Assembly (NCBI GenBank): GCA_030592605.1
Contig: JAUVIT010000149.1
Span: forward strand, 1-5,637
Length of the DNA: 5,637 nucleotides
Reading direction: 5' to 3'
From: Bacteroidota bacterium
GTDB lineage: Bacteria > Bacteroidota > Bacteroidia > Bacteroidales > GCA-2748055
Position numbers and translations under genes: made by a program
In this document: positions 5,175 to 5,637 of the stretch, piece by piece
How the letters are laid out: the number at the start of each line of letters is the position of its first letter
Position numbering within the stretch: position 1 is the stretch's first letter
Notes under the pieces: generated by a model
What the model saw: the letters and a program-made list of their open reading frames with translations, nothing else
Database searches by the model: none
What the model was told of the DNA's origin: nothing

Positions 5175-5637
5175 ATGAAAACAGCCCTTTCCCAATCAAA
5201 CCGCATCCGCCTGTTAATTCTTGTCATTGCTTTGCCCTCCCTTATGGGTGCATCGGCCAGGGTGTCATTCCAAGACACCCCGCCCGAAGCCGACTTTGCA
5301 ATCAGGGAGGAGATGATCCCCATGCGCGACGGGGTCGGTCTCTATACGCTGATCCTTGAACCATCGGACCCGGCCGGACCCTTGCCCGTGATATTGTTGC
5401 GAACCCCGTATAATGCGACTAGTTCTTCCGGGAATCTCTCCGCCTCCAGTCTGGAAGCAGTGCTCGGAACCCGGTTCATGGGTCCGGATTACATCTATGT
5501 GTTCCAGGACATTCGGGGACGATTCAAATCGGAAGGCGATTATTTCATGTACCGCGCTCCCATAGGTCCCTTCAACCAGACCGATACCGACGAGACCACC
5601 GATGCCTGGGACAGTATGGACTGGCTGGTGAAGAAGC
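5175..5637 (+). CDS. N-terminal part of a secreted CocE/NonD family (S15-like) hydrolase
   Basis: The frame opens with ATG at 5175 and runs off the right edge after 154 codons. Residues 1-28 are a Sec signal peptide: a basic start (NRIR), a hydrophobic core (LLILVIALPSLMG) and an ASA cleavage site after residue 28. There is no lipobox, so the mature enzyme is likely periplasmic or secreted. The mature part begins like the alpha/beta-hydrolase domain of CocE/NonD proteins (cocaine esterase, X-Pro dipeptidyl-peptidase, glutaryl-7-ACA acylase group): MIPMRDGVGLYTLILEP (47-63), PVILLRTPYN (71-80) with Tyr79 at the place of the oxyanion-hole tyrosine, VFQDIRGRFKSEGDY (109-123), and DETTDAWDSMDWL (139-151). 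The catalytic serine (GxSYxG) should lie beyond the edge. Ester or amide bond hydrolysis is expected; the substrate is unknown. GC is high (39 of 60 at 5281-5340). It is divergent from the iron-sulfur gene with 75 bp between starts. Confidence 0.9.
   Translation, partial: MKTALSQSNRIRLLILVIALPSLMGASARVSFQDTPPEADFAIREEMIPMRDGVGLYTLILEPSDPAGPLPVILLRTPYNATSSSGNLSASSLEAVLGTRFMGPDYIYVFQDIRGRFKSEGDYFMYRAPIGPFNQTDTDETTDAWDSMDWLVKK

Noticed and set aside
5132..5323. 63-codon minus-strand open frame at the start of the hydrolase gene
   Set aside because: It lies opposite a clear signal peptide and conserved CocE-type sequence on the + strand and has no features of its own.
1..5637. CRISPR array, tRNA, rRNA or insertion sequence
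   Set aside because: No regularly spaced repeats, tRNA-like cloverleaf, rRNA signature or transposase was seen on reading either strand.

Overview
The window looks like chromosomal DNA from a member of the Bacteroidota, probably an environmental or marine Bacteroidales-type organism. Four things support this. The start sites lack convincing Shine-Dalgarno sequences. Boxes matching or resembling the Bacteroidota -7 consensus TAnnTTTG sit close to several starts. There is an ORF6N-domain gene of the kind common in that phylum. The SSS symporter and the secreted CocE-like hydrolase are also typical of it. The lineage is inferred from style, not from a marker gene.

Layout from left to right: (1) the 3' end of a gene (3-581, +) for a large protein that I cannot name, possibly an alpha/alpha-toroid carbohydrate-active protein. 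(2) A convergent small four-helix membrane protein (623-1084, -) of unknown function. (3) A 169-bp gap with two stem-loops, then an ORF6N DNA-binding protein (1254-1769, -) with a perfect 15-bp palindrome just upstream of its start. The region holding (2) and (3) is clearly more AT-rich than its flanks and may be acquired DNA. (4) A complete sodium:solute symporter (1914-3374, -). (5) A divergent GNAT acetyltransferase (3426-3923, +); the two genes share a 51-bp intergenic region with back-to-back -7 boxes. (6) A convergent iron-sulfur protein (3972-5099, -) with a winged-helix-like N-terminus, a seven-cysteine CCCCGCCC cluster and two C-terminal [4Fe-4S] ferredoxin motifs. (7) Divergent from it, the 5' end of a secreted CocE/NonD (X-Pro dipeptidyl-peptidase S15-type) hydrolase (5175 to the right edge, +). 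These last two share a 75-bp intergenic region built around an 11-bp inverted repeat that contains both candidate -7 boxes.

The genes do not form an obvious pathway. Orientation changes at almost every boundary, so most are probably single transcription units. I see no CRISPR array, tRNA, rRNA, transposase, toxin-antitoxin pair or recognisable defence system. The most interesting items are the cysteine-rich iron-sulfur protein, the symmetric and possibly leaderless divergent promoters, and the AT-rich ORF6N segment. I do not see convincing evidence of a new multi-gene system in this window.
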